64,000 bases of DNA from Phytoseiulus persimilis (lineage: Eukaryota; Arthropoda; Arachnida; Mesostigmata; Phytoseiidae), in NCBI GenBank assembly GCA_037576195.1, contig CM075103.1:38818959-38882958 (forward strand), given 5' to 3'. Every line of letters begins with the position of its first letter. The first letter of the stretch is position 1. A program made the translations under genes and the position numbers. Below the pieces are notes generated by a model. It made no database searches and was not told the origin of the DNA. It saw only the letters and a list, made by a program, of their open reading frames with translations. Positions 10,541-20,353 of this stretch are shown piece by piece.

Positions 10541-11095
10541 GTCCTTCAGCATGTGCGACTCACGGTGCGTACGGCAACTCTGGTTTGCGACCCACCTTCG
10601 ACGTCGGCGTTGCCGGCTGGGTATCCTCCGGGCTCTTACGCAGCGGCCGTTCGCCGTATAGTGATTCCGGCTGACTCTGCAGCTGGCACTCAACCAGCCG
10701 AACTGCTATTGCCTGCTTCCAAACCGATTCCGGCTCCCCGCAGGTCTCTCCTCCGTTGCTCGCAGGAATCATCGACAGTTGAGAAGACTGTGGAACACGT
10801 TGCTAAGCGCACGACCATCTCGAAGTCGTCAAGCCGCCGCCCACCTTCTGGACGGGTCAGAACTTTGGGTCTGAGCCGGAGATCCGTTCGCCAGCCCCCC
10901 CCCCGCAGCTCGAGATTTGACGGTGACGATTTCAATCTGGGGGCACTCTCGGAGGCAGCTTCGATGTTGTCTCGATCGCACCCGAGCCTGGCGGGTACGC
11001 TCCGCACGGTTGTTCGCGCACTGCGACCTCTCTTAGCTCTTGCCCCCTTACTTCAGGGCTTGGTGCCTTCCACCCGCAACTCCGCCTCAAAATGA
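10523..11095 (+). pseudogene. LINE ORF1, C-terminal part in a shifted frame
   Basis: This frame is open from 10523, just after a TAA at 10520-10522, to the TGA at 11093-11095. It encodes a proline/serine/arginine-rich tail with hydrophobic segments near the end. It has no recognisable domain. Its TGA overlaps the ATG of ORF2 as ATGA (11092-11095), the arrangement expected if this is the natural end of ORF1 and ORF2 is translated by termination-reinitiation. The displaced frame relative to the knuckle region implies a frameshift in this copy. Confidence 0.65.
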
Positions 11096-12681
11096 ATTCT
11101 CCCCCAGCTGCCCAGCCCACGGTGTTACCTGTCCCTCTGTCCACCCAATCCACTACGCCAGGACCCTCTGCTGGTTCCCATCCATCGTTGAGAGTCCCCT
11201 GCCCGTCGTGCGGCCGGGAATTCACTCGGAGGGGTTTGCCCATTCATATCGCAAGATCCCATAGGCTCGCACCAACCACGCTCCAGAATCCTCCCCAACA
11301 TTCGCAATCTCAGGCACGCGACCTTCCTCCGCCTTCCACCCGGACCCTGGTCGAGCTCATTCTCTCTGCGACCCAAGAGGCGCGTGTCATGCGCTTTGTG
11401 CCGCGTGCGGTCCGCTCCTTGGTAGCTGAGGCCTTGACCCAAGTTCTCGACCTAGTCTCGGCTAACAACGACAGAGGCGCCTGGGAATCGCTACTATCAT
11501 TCCCATTCGTCGTTCTGCAGCTGCCTGCGCGCTCTCCGACTTCTACCTCGCTCCCAACCACGGTTAGGGCCAACCTCCGTGCTTTCAGAGAGGGCTGGAG
11601 GTTTGAGTACCGCGTTGGGGCCGCCAAGCGAACGGGCTCAAGATCGGTGGATTCGCCGGCCGACACGGCTCGTCGTGTTTCTGCGAAATTGGCGGACGGG
11701 GATATTTCCGGAGCCGCCCGACTACTGTGCTCTACGGACTCTTTCGCTTCTGGAGACGGTGTCTTGGCCTCGTTGCGCCTCAAACATCCGCCTCCCCCAG
11801 CCGATTTGGACTTTCCGACTCCGCCGTCCTCGGGGATGATGACTCCTGTAGGCACATCGGTCGAAGAGGTGCTGTGGGCTGTTGCATCCTTCCCTGCGAG
11901 TTCCTCGGCGGGGCCGGACGCTTCACGTCCGAGGCACCTCAAGGACCTGTTTGCTCCCGCTCTCGGGCCCTCTGCGCGCAAACTCGCGGCTTCTTTGGCA
12001 AGGGTTGTTGACATCATCCGACAGGGAATCGTGCCCGAGGAGATCCGCTCGATCTTATTTGGTGCAAGGCTATTCGCGCTACGAAAGAAGGATTCTTCGG
12101 TTCGTCCTATCGCCTGCTCGTCCACTATTCGCAGGATCGCCGCCAAACTCGCATGTCGTGACAGTAAGAACCAGATTGTTGAGGCTCTTGGTCCTCATCA
12201 ACTTGGTTTCGGGAGGAAGGGCGGAGCGGAAGCGGCGATCCACGCGACTCGAGCAGCTGTGGTCTCTCGTCCACCCCGTTCTGCATTCCTCAAGCTGGAC
12301 TTCAAGAATGCTTTCAACTGCCTTCGTCGGGATCACCTTCTCCGAGTTGTGCGCGATGTCGCTCCGGACCTCTTCCACCTCGTTCAGCAGTCGTACGAGA
12401 ACCCGAGTTTGCTTTTGTTCGGATCTGATGTCCTTTCCTCATCAACTGGCGTTCAGCAAGGGGATCCTCTCGGACCGGCGCTGTTCAGTCTTGGCATACG
12501 GGACCTGGTCGACTCCATCGAGGCACCCTTCAATGCGTGGTACCTGGACGACGGGATCCTGGGTGGACCGATAGAGACCCTGGTCCGAGACGTCCGGCGT
12601 GTCCTCGACTTCCATGGTATCAGCGGACTTGATTTGAACCCGGCGAAGTGTGAACTGTTCGCACCTGGATTGGAAGGTGAC
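11092..12681 (+). pseudogene. LINE ORF2, N-terminal finger and reverse transcriptase (5' half)
   Basis: The 530 codons before the BEL/Pao insertion include a C2H2 finger (CPSC at 37-40, paired with His52 and His57), a linker, and an RT domain. RT blocks seen are VRPIACSSTIRRIAAKL, the polymerase A box KLDFKNAFN, the B box GVQQGDPLGP, and the catalytic C box YLDDG at 484-488 (usual form F/YADD). The product would copy LINE RNA at a nicked target. The insertion falls exactly after a codon end at 12681. The frame resumes at 19049, so ORF2 would be about 964 codons without the insertion. As it stands, translation runs into the LTR and stops at 12714. Confidence 0.9.
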
Positions 12682-12969
12682 TGTGAAGTATGGGAAGCTC
12701 TAGGAGCTGACTAGTAGAAGGGCGGGACCGAGATGTTTGTCCTTCGAGCACCGTTGGTTGGGAAAGCGATTATTTCGGGGAGTTTTACCGTAGATTAAGG
12801 ACGCTTGATGCTCACTCTTTAGGGCTCTACGCACTTCTCTTCTTTATTTTGGCGGCGCGCAGCGGCGCCGCGGTGGAGAGAGCCGGGAACGAGATGACGT
12901 TCGGGTTCGCCTAGCTAGCTAGCATTACAATTGGCCTCGCGGGAAATTATTGAATTGGAATATTTGACA
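12682..12969 (-). repeat. BEL/Pao 3' LTR (288 bp)
   Basis: Starts tgtgaagtatggg and ends atatttgaca on the plus strand. It is about 98% identical to 18756-19043. It contains a plus-strand cttctttatttt tract (minus AAATAAAGAAG), a possible poly(A) signal, and a palindromic ggcgcgcagcggcgcc region. Confidence 0.95.
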
Positions 12970-13132
12970 CTCCCGGCCCAAAACGGAGCGTTTTCACAAC
13001 AATTTTACGACGGTTGAGCAGGGAGATGCTTGAAATCAGTTGAGCAGCAGGAAGAAACTGCGAGGGAAAACAGTTTACAATCATTGAAACCAAATTCGAG
13101 AACAAATCGTCTTTTCCTCCGAGCACGCAGAC
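12970..13132 (-). other. BEL/Pao 3' untranslated region
   Basis: Short stretch between the pol stop and the 3' LTR. The minus strand next to the LTR reads GGGCCGGGAG, a weak candidate polypurine tract. No coding is evident. Confidence 0.5.
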
Positions 13133-16100
13133 TCAGGCATCGGGCAGAGATGTTGTTTGGATACTGCGTTCGTTGACGGTGGAAGAAACCTCGAGCGGAT
13201 ATAAGAGCTGGGCTGCGCTTCTCGAAGTGTTACCGTTGGCAAATTTGACGGTATAGACCCGGACTTCTCCATCGCGTCCGCGATGACTGTCGACAATGCG
13301 CACAAGATCCCATTTGATCCGTGGGCGGTTGTCTTCTCGAAGTATGCAGACTTCACCGACGGACAGCGGGGCGGCCGGGGCGCCCTTCGTCGACGCGGCC
13401 GACCGGAGCAGCAACAAATACTCTCGAGACCATCGAGCACACAAGCTGCGAAAGTAGTTCGTCCGGGCAGCGAGTCCTCGCTGAAGCTGGCGGGCAGTTG
13501 AAATTTCGTCACTGTGGAGCTGATCAACAGGAGCCAGCTGCGCTACTGGGGTGAAATTCGGCCCACCGCGTAAAAAATGAGCGGGGGTGAGAGGTTCGGC
13601 CGCGTCCGGCTCCGCGGAAACATACGTGATCGGGCGATTGTTGATGACGGCTGCAAGCTCGCACAATATTGTTCGGAACTCTTCGTAACCGACCAAGCCA
13701 CGACCCAGAGTTTTGCTCAAACAAGTTTTTAGGACGCCGACGAGGCGCTCCCAGAAGCCGCCGTGGTGGGCAGCCCTCGGGCAGATGAAGGTCCACTGGA
13801 TCGCTCGGGCGCTCAGGGTTTCCTTAACCTCTGGGTCATTGACAGAGTTGAACAGTCTTTTAAGGTCTGTGGCTGCCTTCGAGAAACTTCGGGCGTTGTC
13901 CGATACCAGGTGGGTGCAGGCCGGATACGCTGCAAGGAAACGTCGGAGCGCGAGAAGCGTCTGCGGACTTGTCAGGGACGGCACAGACTCCAAATGGACG
14001 GCTCTTGTCGCTGAGCAGGTAAAGAGTGCGACGTAGGTCTTCTGCGGGGTGTCGCGGTGTCGGGTAAGGAAAGGACCGCAGAAGTCCACACCGGCAGCGG
14101 CGAACGGCGCTCGCAGCTCAATCCTGAAGTCGGGGGGCTGTCCCTCGACCTGGGTAGCGTGTGATCCCTGGCGACGGCGGCAGGTGACACACTTGCGGAG
14201 CACAGATTTCACGATTTGTCGGGCTCTCGTTATCCAGAACTTCCTTCTGAGATGCGAGAGGATTGTGTTGGTTCCAAAGTGTGCGTTGATTCGGTGCGCG
14301 TCGGTAACAAGTAGACGGGCGAATCTGGATTCACCTGGAACGACCATCGGATTTTTCTCGTCGAATGTGAGGAACGCACCCATCGTGAGTCTGGTGCGGG
14401 CCCTCAGGACATCATTTTCGTCGATAAAGAGCCGAAACGAGTTTAGCTTAGACGATGAGGAGACCCGCCGTCCAGCCCTGGTGTCGGCGATCTCCTGACG
14501 GAAGAACTGTCGCTGGCACTCCCGGACCACTCGGGCCTCCGCGGCTCGATAGAGGTCAGCGAGCGCCGGCAGCCGCCGTCGCCGAGTCAGGTGGATGAAC
14601 CGCAACACGTACGCCATTGTTCTGATCGCCCGGCTGGCGGTACTGTGCCTCTCGAGATCGATCAACGGGGGCAGGACGACAGCGGGCGCCACAACCCTCC
14701 GAGCTTCGTCGCTTACTCGCTCGAAAGAGGAGCCTTCAGCCTTGGGTTGCGAAATCGGCTGTTCCGCAGGAGGCGATCTGAGCCACGACGGGCCGAACCA
14801 CCAATCGGTACTCTTGACCAGTGTCTCGGCAGACACACCGCGCGTGGCCAAATCGCTCACGTTCCTGCTTCCCTGAACATAGAACCATTCCGTCGGGCTG
14901 GAGTGACTCTGGATTTCCAGCACCCGATTGCTCACAAACGGTCTCCAAGCACCCGGACGCTCCGATGTCGCCCAGTGATAGGCGATTCTAGAGTCGGTGT
15001 AGTAACGAACACTGGAGAACTCGAGACCGAGCCGATCGCCGAGAAACCGTCTCAAACGAACAGAAATGAGCGCGGCCAGCAGCTCCAGTCTCGGTAGGGT
15101 CATCGGGTCACGTGGGGCCACCCGGGACTTGCACATCGCCAGGGCGATCTCGCTTGTGCCATCTGCATACCGGTATTCGACGTAGCCAGCGGCCGCGTAC
15201 GCCTTCTGGGAAGAATCGCCGAACATGTGGAGACAATGGGAAACAGCCCGTTCCTCTCGCACTGCGAATCGACGCGGGATCGAGTGAGCCTGAATCAACT
15301 GCAGCTCGCCGACCCAATCGCTGAGCTCACGATGGATGCTCTCGGGAATCGGATCGTTCCACCTGAGATCGGTTGTCCAGATCCTTTGGATGATCAACTT
15401 CCCTCGAACCGTGAGAGGAAGAAGCCACCCGAGTGGATCGTAAACAGCTGCGACGCCGCCAAGCGCACCTCGCTTCGTGACCGACCTAGAGATGTCCACC
15501 TGACTGCGCAAGTCGGGTATCGCAAAGTGGAATTCGTCGGTCTCCGGGTTCCATGAGACGCCAAGGACCTTGAGCAGTCCGGCAGATCCGGCGTCGAAAT
15601 CGGTCGCCTCGACCCCAGTGGCCCGAAGATGACCGATGACCTCCTTCGAACATGTCTTCCACTTCGCCAGCTGCATGCCGGCGCCAGCCAGCGTCCCTCG
15701 CACGAGATCGGTGAATGCCCTTGCCTGCTCCTCCGTGTGACAGCTGTACAGGAAATCATCTGCGTATAACTGCCGGCCCAGCTCCTCCGCCGCCGCGCCG
15801 GTCCGCCTGAAGTGCTCCCGAAGCGTCGCAGCCAAGAGGAATCCCGACGGTGCGGCTCCCCACGTCACCCTCGTCATCTGAAAGGTTCGCACTCGCGTGT
15901 CGCCGGGACCCCTCCAAACGAAGCGAAACCACGGCTGGTCTTCCTCGTGCACAGCTATTTTCATGTATGCTTTCGCGATGTCGGCGGAGATGGCGATGCG
16001 CCCCGTGCGGAATCGCAGCAACAGCGCAACGAGCTCGGGGTTCAGATTTGGCCCCTGGAGAAGGTGATCGTTCAACGAAGAGCCGACGCGCTCCCCGGAC

Positions 16101-16690
16101 GAGCAGTCAAAAACGATGCGCCACTTGCCCGATGAGCTGATAACCTCGTGATGAGGCATGTGATGAGTTCCTTCCAAGCTGGCCGAGTCGTCAGGAGGCA
16201 CCTCGACCGCGAAGCCGTCCCTCACGAAGCGGAGTAGCTCCTCGTCATAGCGATCGTAGCGCGCGGGATCCCCCGCGAGGGTGGCAACCTTACGGTCGAG
16301 TCTCCGGACCGCCAGGGCTCGGTTGTTCGGCAAGCCCTCGATCGAGGCCCGCTTGGGGAAGCGCACGGTGTATCTGTTTTTGTCAAACGAAAGGCCGGCG
16401 TGGAACTGTCGGATGGCATTCTCATCGTCCGCCGAGAGCCGAGATGTCGCGTTCGGCTGATCCACGATGCCAATGGTCTCGAGACTCCATAACGTCTGGA
16501 GTTCCTTGGCCGGTTGAGACAGCGCCGCACAGCAGAGCGCGTGTGCCACGGCGACGCTATTTCTCGGCGCTGTTGAAACTGATCCTGTGTCGCCACCAAC
16601 AAGCCAACCGAACTTGCTCGGATACGCTGCGATGTCCCCGATGACTTCTCGGGGAGCGGCGTTGATTTTGAGCTTGCCCCATTGGTTCAT
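13133..16690 (-). CDS. BEL/Pao Pol: reverse transcriptase, RNase H, integrase
   Basis: The 1185-codon frame has RT with KWRIVFDCSSGE near 189-200, TWGAAPSGFLLAATL near 276-290 and catalytic YADD at 309-312. RNase H follows with FGDSSQKAYAAAGYVE near 490-505, LPRLELLAA and YYTDSRIAYHW. Then come an integrase HHCC region ending CVTCRR, the catalytic core with Asp in GVDFCGPF, Asp in VSDNARSF and Glu in GFWERLVGVLK, and a C-terminal barrel (IKWDLVRIVD). It copies element RNA and integrates the cDNA. The ATG at 16690 is probably internal. The frame stays open upstream to about 16807, where the Gag-protease frame meets it at a run of nine G, and BEL/Pao elements normally encode one continuous polyprotein. 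Confidence 0.94.
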   Translation of the reverse strand: MNQWGKLKINAAPREVIGDIAAYPSKFGWLVGGDTGSVSTAPRNSVAVAHALCCAALSQPAKELQTLWSLETIGIVDQPNATSRLSADDENAIRQFHAGLSFDKNRYTVRFPKRASIEGLPNNRALAVRRLDRKVATLAGDPARYDRYDEELLRFVRDGFAVEVPPDDSASLEGTHHMPHHEVISSSGKWRIVFDCSSGERVGSSLNDHLLQGPNLNPELVALLLRFRTGRIAISADIAKAYMKIAVHEEDQPWFRFVWRGPGDTRVRTFQMTRVTWGAAPSGFLLAATLREHFRRTGAAAEELGRQLYADDFLYSCHTEEQARAFTDLVRGTLAGAGMQLAKWKTCSKEVIGHLRATGVEATDFDAGSAGLLKVLGVSWNPETDEFHFAIPDLRSQVDISRSVTKRGALGGVAAVYDPLGWLLPLTVRGKLIIQRIWTTDLRWNDPIPESIHRELSDWVGELQLIQAHSIPRRFAVREERAVSHCLHMFGDSSQKAYAAAGYVEYRYADGTSEIALAMCKSRVAPRDPMTLPRLELLAALISVRLRRFLGDRLGLEFSSVRYYTDSRIAYHWATSERPGAWRPFVSNRVLEIQSHSSPTEWFYVQGSRNVSDLATRGVSAETLVKSTDWWFGPSWLRSPPAEQPISQPKAEGSSFERVSDEARRVVAPAVVLPPLIDLERHSTASRAIRTMAYVLRFIHLTRRRRLPALADLYRAAEARVVRECQRQFFRQEIADTRAGRRVSSSSKLNSFRLFIDENDVLRARTRLTMGAFLTFDEKNPMVVPGESRFARLLVTDAHRINAHFGTNTILSHLRRKFWITRARQIVKSVLRKCVTCRRRQGSHATQVEGQPPDFRIELRAPFAAAGVDFCGPFLTRHRDTPQKTYVALFTCSATRAVHLESVPSLTSPQTLLALRRFLAAYPACTHLVSDNARSFSKAATDLKRLFNSVNDPEVKETLSARAIQWTFICPRAAHHGGFWERLVGVLKTCLSKTLGRGLVGYEEFRTILCELAAVINNRPITYVSAEPDAAEPLTPAHFLRGGPNFTPVAQLAPVDQLHSDEISTARQLQRGLAARTNYFRSLCARWSREYLLLLRSAASTKGAPAAPLSVGEVCILREDNRPRIKWDLVRIVDSHRGRDGEVRVYTVKFANGNTSRSAAQLLYPLEVSSTVNERSIQTTSLPDA

Positions 16691-16695
16691 GCCGA

Positions 16696-18681
16696 TCAGT
16701 ATGGCCGGAGGGGACGCGGTCCATTCGCCGAGGTAGGAGCGATCCGCCAGCGGGAAACGTTGATCAAAGGCTCGAAGGGCCTCGCTGATGTCTCGAGAAC
16801 CGAGATTGGGGGGGGGTCGACGCCGAATTCGGATTCATGCGCGATCAGCTCGACGCCGGGCCCATCTCTCGGGCCCACGAGGCGGATGTTGTACACCGGT
16901 ACACTCTTCTTGACTTGGAAGCTTTCGTAACCCTGGATGTTGAGGTCGTGTAGGCCGACCGGGGACTCTCGGATCATCGCCCGTAGGGACGGGGTCACGA
17001 ACGTGAGAGAACTTCCTGGGTCGATGAAGATCCGGACAGGTATCCTGAGTCCATGGTTGGTAACGTAAGCGCTCATGGTCCACAGCAGCGTGTTGGTAAC
17101 CGTCGAGCAAGAAGCACTCGACACGACCGCGACGACTGGCTCGGAGCTGCCGGGATGCATAGCAGTGTAGTGTTCGGGCGACTTACACTTGGCACATGCT
17201 GACCGCGGTCCCCGACACTCCGCACGGATCGCGTGAAGACTTCGGAAGCACCTGTCACACCGCTTGAGTTCACGGAGTATCTCGCGGCGTCGTTCAACCG
17301 AAATGTCGGCCGGACATCGAGAACTGTTGTGTTCCTTGACATTGCAGAACAGGCACGGCCTCGGTCGGAACGAGACGGGTTTTGTCTTGGACACCGAAGC
17401 AGCAACCGTGCTAGCCAACCGACGTTGCCTGCCGGGAAGTGAATTTGCAGAATTTCGAATCGAGGCAGAGTCTTTCACAGGGGGAGGCGCACTCGTCTCA
17501 TTGTTCCGGGCCGCCTCGAGCTGACGAACTCTCTTGCGGATGAATGCGATCAACTTGTTTACCTCGGTGGTCGGGTCATCGGCTGCTGACGGAAATGGCC
17601 ATAAACTCTCTCCGGCCTGTGCGGAGTCGTCTGCGTACCCCGCCAAGCGATGATCGAGCTCCCTGGCAGCCTCGAAGTCGTCGCGCAGGCGCTGTGGGAG
17701 GGCAGTACTGATCGCGGTGAAGACACTTATCGCATAGTGTGACAACGGGATTCCGTTGGCGGCAAGGGCGGCGACATTAGATTGGACGAGCGCGATCATC
17801 CTCTTCAGGGCTGGAAGGTCGTACGGTCTCGACACCCGGGGGAGCGCCTGAAGCTCCCTGAGCAATCGGAATTTTTCGTCACTGACCGCGGCATAGTTGT
17901 CCTCGAGTACCTTCAAGGCGACCTCATAGTTGACATCGACGAGCTCTAGGGCGCTGACTAGATCCAAAGGTTCTCCCCGCAAATACTTCTGAAGCACGAT
18001 CAAACGTTCCAGGGAAGTGATGCCGTGGAGCCGATCCGCGTAGCTGTGGAATCTGGTGATGAAAGCCCGATATTTTAGCCTGTCACCCTCGAATACGGGC
18101 GGAGCGAGCTCAGACTCGCGGACGGGTCGGCAGTAGGCGACTGCAGGCGGCGGAACCGAGGCGTCGGGAATGGAGGCCGCGGACGGCGAAACAAATGCGA
18201 TGTCCTGCGGCGGATCAAGGACCGTAGAGGTCGCAGAGATGCGGGGGGACTGTGTTCCGCGGCCATCGACGTACGGATTCGTGCGAGTCTCGTCGGGTGT
18301 ATGAGCCCTGGACTCGGCGGGCGGTAGGAGCTGAGACGGCATCACGGACGCCTTCAGCAAGGCGATCGCAGCACCGATCTGTCGGTCGAACTCCTCGGCC
18401 TCGTCGACCTCTCGATCCAGCTCAGCATCTTCCTCGATGTTGGCCTGAATCTCCGAATCTGCCGTCCTGATCTGTTGACGAAACTCAAGAAGTTGGGTCA
18501 GCACGCTTCGGGATTGTGTGACCGTTGGCGATGCGGAGGCGGTTGTGCCGGTTTCCAACACATCCCTGCTGAGGTCGGTGGCGGTTTTTCGCCAGATGGT
18601 TCTCCGTCGGCGAATCAGTCGAAGATCTCTGACGGTTTGCGCACCGAAAGGTGTGCTCTCCAGATTCATCGCTTGCTGCAT
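16696..18681 (-). CDS. BEL/Pao Gag and protease
   Basis: The open frame runs from inside the LTR (18825), but translation more likely starts at the Met codons at 18681 or 18669, downstream of the primer-binding site. Domains in order: a charged, coiled-coil-like N-terminus; a DUF1759-like capsid region beginning LAPPVFEGDRLKYRAFI; a Cys/His-rich nucleocapsid with CLFCNVKEHNSSRC, CDRCF and CAKCKSPEHYTAMH; and a DUF1758-like retropepsin with IDPGSSLTFV where D-S/T-G is expected. It forms the particle and processes the polyprotein. The last codons after about 16808 are out of frame with pol, so the natural Gag-Pol junction lies at the homopolymer. Confidence 0.9.
   Translation of the reverse strand: MQQAMNLESTPFGAQTVRDLRLIRRRRTIWRKTATDLSRDVLETGTTASASPTVTQSRSVLTQLLEFRQQIRTADSEIQANIEEDAELDREVDEAEEFDRQIGAAIALLKASVMPSQLLPPAESRAHTPDETRTNPYVDGRGTQSPRISATSTVLDPPQDIAFVSPSAASIPDASVPPPAVAYCRPVRESELAPPVFEGDRLKYRAFITRFHSYADRLHGITSLERLIVLQKYLRGEPLDLVSALELVDVNYEVALKVLEDNYAAVSDEKFRLLRELQALPRVSRPYDLPALKRMIALVQSNVAALAANGIPLSHYAISVFTAISTALPQRLRDDFEAARELDHRLAGYADDSAQAGESLWPFPSAADDPTTEVNKLIAFIRKRVRQLEAARNNETSAPPPVKDSASIRNSANSLPGRQRRLASTVAASVSKTKPVSFRPRPCLFCNVKEHNSSRCPADISVERRREILRELKRCDRCFRSLHAIRAECRGPRSACAKCKSPEHYTAMHPGSSEPVVAVVSSASCSTVTNTLLWTMSAYVTNHGLRIPVRIFIDPGSSLTFVTPSLRAMIRESPVGLHDLNIQGYESFQVKKSVPVYNIRLVGPRDGPGVELIAHESEFGVDPPPISVLETSARPFEPLINVSRWRIAPTSANGPRPLRPY
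16808..16816 (-). other. Nine-base homopolymer joining the Gag-protease and Pol frames
   Basis: The plus strand has nine consecutive G. On the coding strand the protease-side frame enters this C run and the Pol-side frame leaves it. A length change here is the simplest explanation of the split reading frame. Confidence 0.7.
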
Positions 18682-18736
18682 CGGTTGGGGGAAACGGCGA
18701 TGACGGGTGCTTTTTGGACTTGATGTTTGGCCCCGG

Positions 18737-18754
18737 ATCCTGGTCACGGCACCA
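18737..18754 (-). other. BEL/Pao primer-binding site
   Basis: Just inside the 5' LTR the minus strand reads TTGGTGCCGTGACCAGGAT. The TGG start is complementary to a tRNA CCA end. tRNA identity is not assigned. Confidence 0.7.
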
Positions 18755-18755
18755 A

Positions 18756-19043
18756 TGTGAAGTATGGGAAGCTCTAGGAGCTGACTAGTAGAAGGGCGGG
18801 ACCGAGATGTTTGTCCTTCGAGCACCGTTGGTTAGGAAAGCGATTATTTCGGGGAGTTTTACCGTAGATTAAGGACGCTTGATGCTCACTCTTTAGGGCT
18901 CCACGCACTTCTCTTCTTTATTTTGGCGGCGCGCAGCGGCGCCGCGGTGGAGAGAGCCGGGAACGAGATGACGTTCGGGTTCGTCTAGCTAGCTAGCATC
19001 ACAATTGGCCTCGCGGGAAATTATTGGATTGGAATATTTGACA
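18756..19043 (-). repeat. BEL/Pao 5' LTR (288 bp)
   Basis: Upstream LTR for the minus-strand element. It differs from the left copy at about five transitions (g/a in ttggttgggaaag, t/c in ggctctacg, c/t in ttcgcctag, t/c in agcattaca, a/g in attgaattgg). The duplicated target gtgac follows at 19044-19048. Confidence 0.95.
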
Positions 19044-19048
19044 GTGAC

Positions 19049-20353
19049 TCCTCTCTCCGAGAGTTGACGGAACCCCTCCCTGGCTGTGTTTCGATCACGG
19101 CGGCTTCCCTGAATCTCCTCGGCGCTCCGCTACTGTCCGACGCTCTGCCGGAGTCTCTCAGTACGCTGATGGAGAGAGTCTGGGCTATGCGGGAGCGTCT
19201 CCCGTTGGTGGGCGCTCACCGGGGCATTTTCTTGCTCCGGTCATCCTTCTCGGCCTGTCGCATTCAGCATCTGGTTAGGAGCACAGATTGTTCGGACTTC
19301 GGCAGCTTGATGCAACCATGGGATGACCAGCTCACTGAGTCCCTCGAGTCTCTGCTCAGCCTTCGGCTCCTGGCCCGGGAACGTTCTCAGGCTCATCTAC
19401 CAACCTCGAAGGGTGGCCTAGGCCTCACATCCGTGGTGAGTCTTGCGGGACCGGCCGCCGTCTCCTCCATGATCGGCGTTTCCGACCTGGTGCGAGAACT
19501 ACTTCTTCCCGAGGCCTGGGCGTCTTTCATCGCAAAACGGGATGCTCTCTCCGCGAAGTTATCCGCCTTTGCCCCGGAGGCCGGCAAGCTGGACTCGCAG
19601 CGGGCTTGGATGGAAAAGGTCCACGAAATCTCCTACGAGTCCTTGTTGGGTGACACTTCAGACAATCAGGACCGAGCTCGGCTGCTGGCGGTTTCCCGGC
19701 CGGGGGCTAGTGACTGGCTACACGCGATCCCAGCGGACTGCCTGGGTACGAGGCTCGATGACCGTTCTGTCAGGATTTGCGTCGGACTCCGATTGGGTGC
19801 TAACCTGGTTGAGCCACATCGGTGCGCATGTGGGGAGCCTGTTGGTTGCCTCGCCCGTCACGGCCTGTCTTGCGCCCTATCGGCTGGTCGTCGACCGCGT
19901 CACGCTGCTCTCAACGACACCCTCGGACGGGCTCTTCGTTCAGCCGGGATACCCTGCATGCTGGAGCCCTCTGGTCTCATGCCCGACGACGGAAGGCGGC
20001 CTGACGGCCTCACGCTCATTCCTTTCTCCAGGGGGAGGGCCCTCGTGTGGGATGCAACGGTGACCGACTCTCTGAGCCCTTCCCTGGTCGGTCCCGGTGC
20101 GTCCCGCGCAGGGTACGCCGTTGCGAGGGCGGAGGCAGCAAAAATCAACAAGTATGCCGCGTTGACAAGCGGGTACCACTTCTCGCCGTTCGCGTTCGAG
20201 ACTATGGGTGGTCCCGGCTCCCACACCAGGACCCTGATTGCCCAGGTTGGGGAGGCCCTCGAGCGGGCAACGGGAGACAAAAGACTGGGGCGCTTCTTGG
20301 CTAAGCGCCTCTCCTTGGATGTTCAGCGGGGACCTAGTTGGCGGGGGACCTGA
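19049..20353 (+). pseudogene. LINE ORF2, thumb and restriction-like endonuclease (3' half)
   Basis: Continuation of ORF2 after the insertion, in the same frame as 11092-12681 once the element and one target duplication are removed. It encodes the RT thumb/connection, a Cys-His cluster (CACGEPVGCLARHGLSC) and a C-terminal region with RRPDG, then LVWDATV, then AEAAKINKYAAL. The spacing of PD, D-x-T and K-x-x-K-Y resembles the PD-(D/E)XK restriction-like endonuclease of R2-type LINEs, which nicks the target to prime reverse transcription. No APE-type endonuclease was seen in the element. The ORF ends in TGA at 20351-20353. There is no start codon after the insertion, so this half is silent unless fused. 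Confidence 0.85.

Larger units (their letters stand above)
12682..19043 (-). mobile_element. BEL/Pao LTR retrotransposon, full length, nested in LINE ORF2
   Basis: Two 288-bp LTRs with TG...CA ends enclose gag-protease and pol on the minus strand. Gtgac flanks both sides (12677-12681, 19044-19048), a clean 5-bp target duplication. The LTRs differ at about five positions, all transitions, so the element is young but probably older than the Gypsy copy. Pol order (RT, RNase H, integrase) and the Gag features (DUF1759-like region, Cys-rich nucleocapsid, DUF1758-like protease) are typical of BEL/Pao. Apparent defects are a frame change at a nine-base homopolymer and an unusual protease motif. Confidence 0.95.

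Noticed and set aside
10021..10674. 217-codon plus-strand ORF overlapping LINE ORF1
   Set aside because: Out of frame with the clear zinc knuckles. Arg/Ser/Pro-rich shadow translation.
11310..12146. 278-codon minus-strand ORF
   Set aside because: Antisense shadow of LINE ORF2 in GC-rich coding sequence. Composition is low-information and there is no domain.
14591..15097. 168-codon plus-strand ORF
   Set aside because: Antisense to the BEL/Pao pol RNase H region, with no features of its own.
18682..18825. BEL/Pao Gag start within the LTR
   Set aside because: The reading frame is open there, but it would start upstream of the primer-binding site. Met codons at 18681 and 18669 are better starts.
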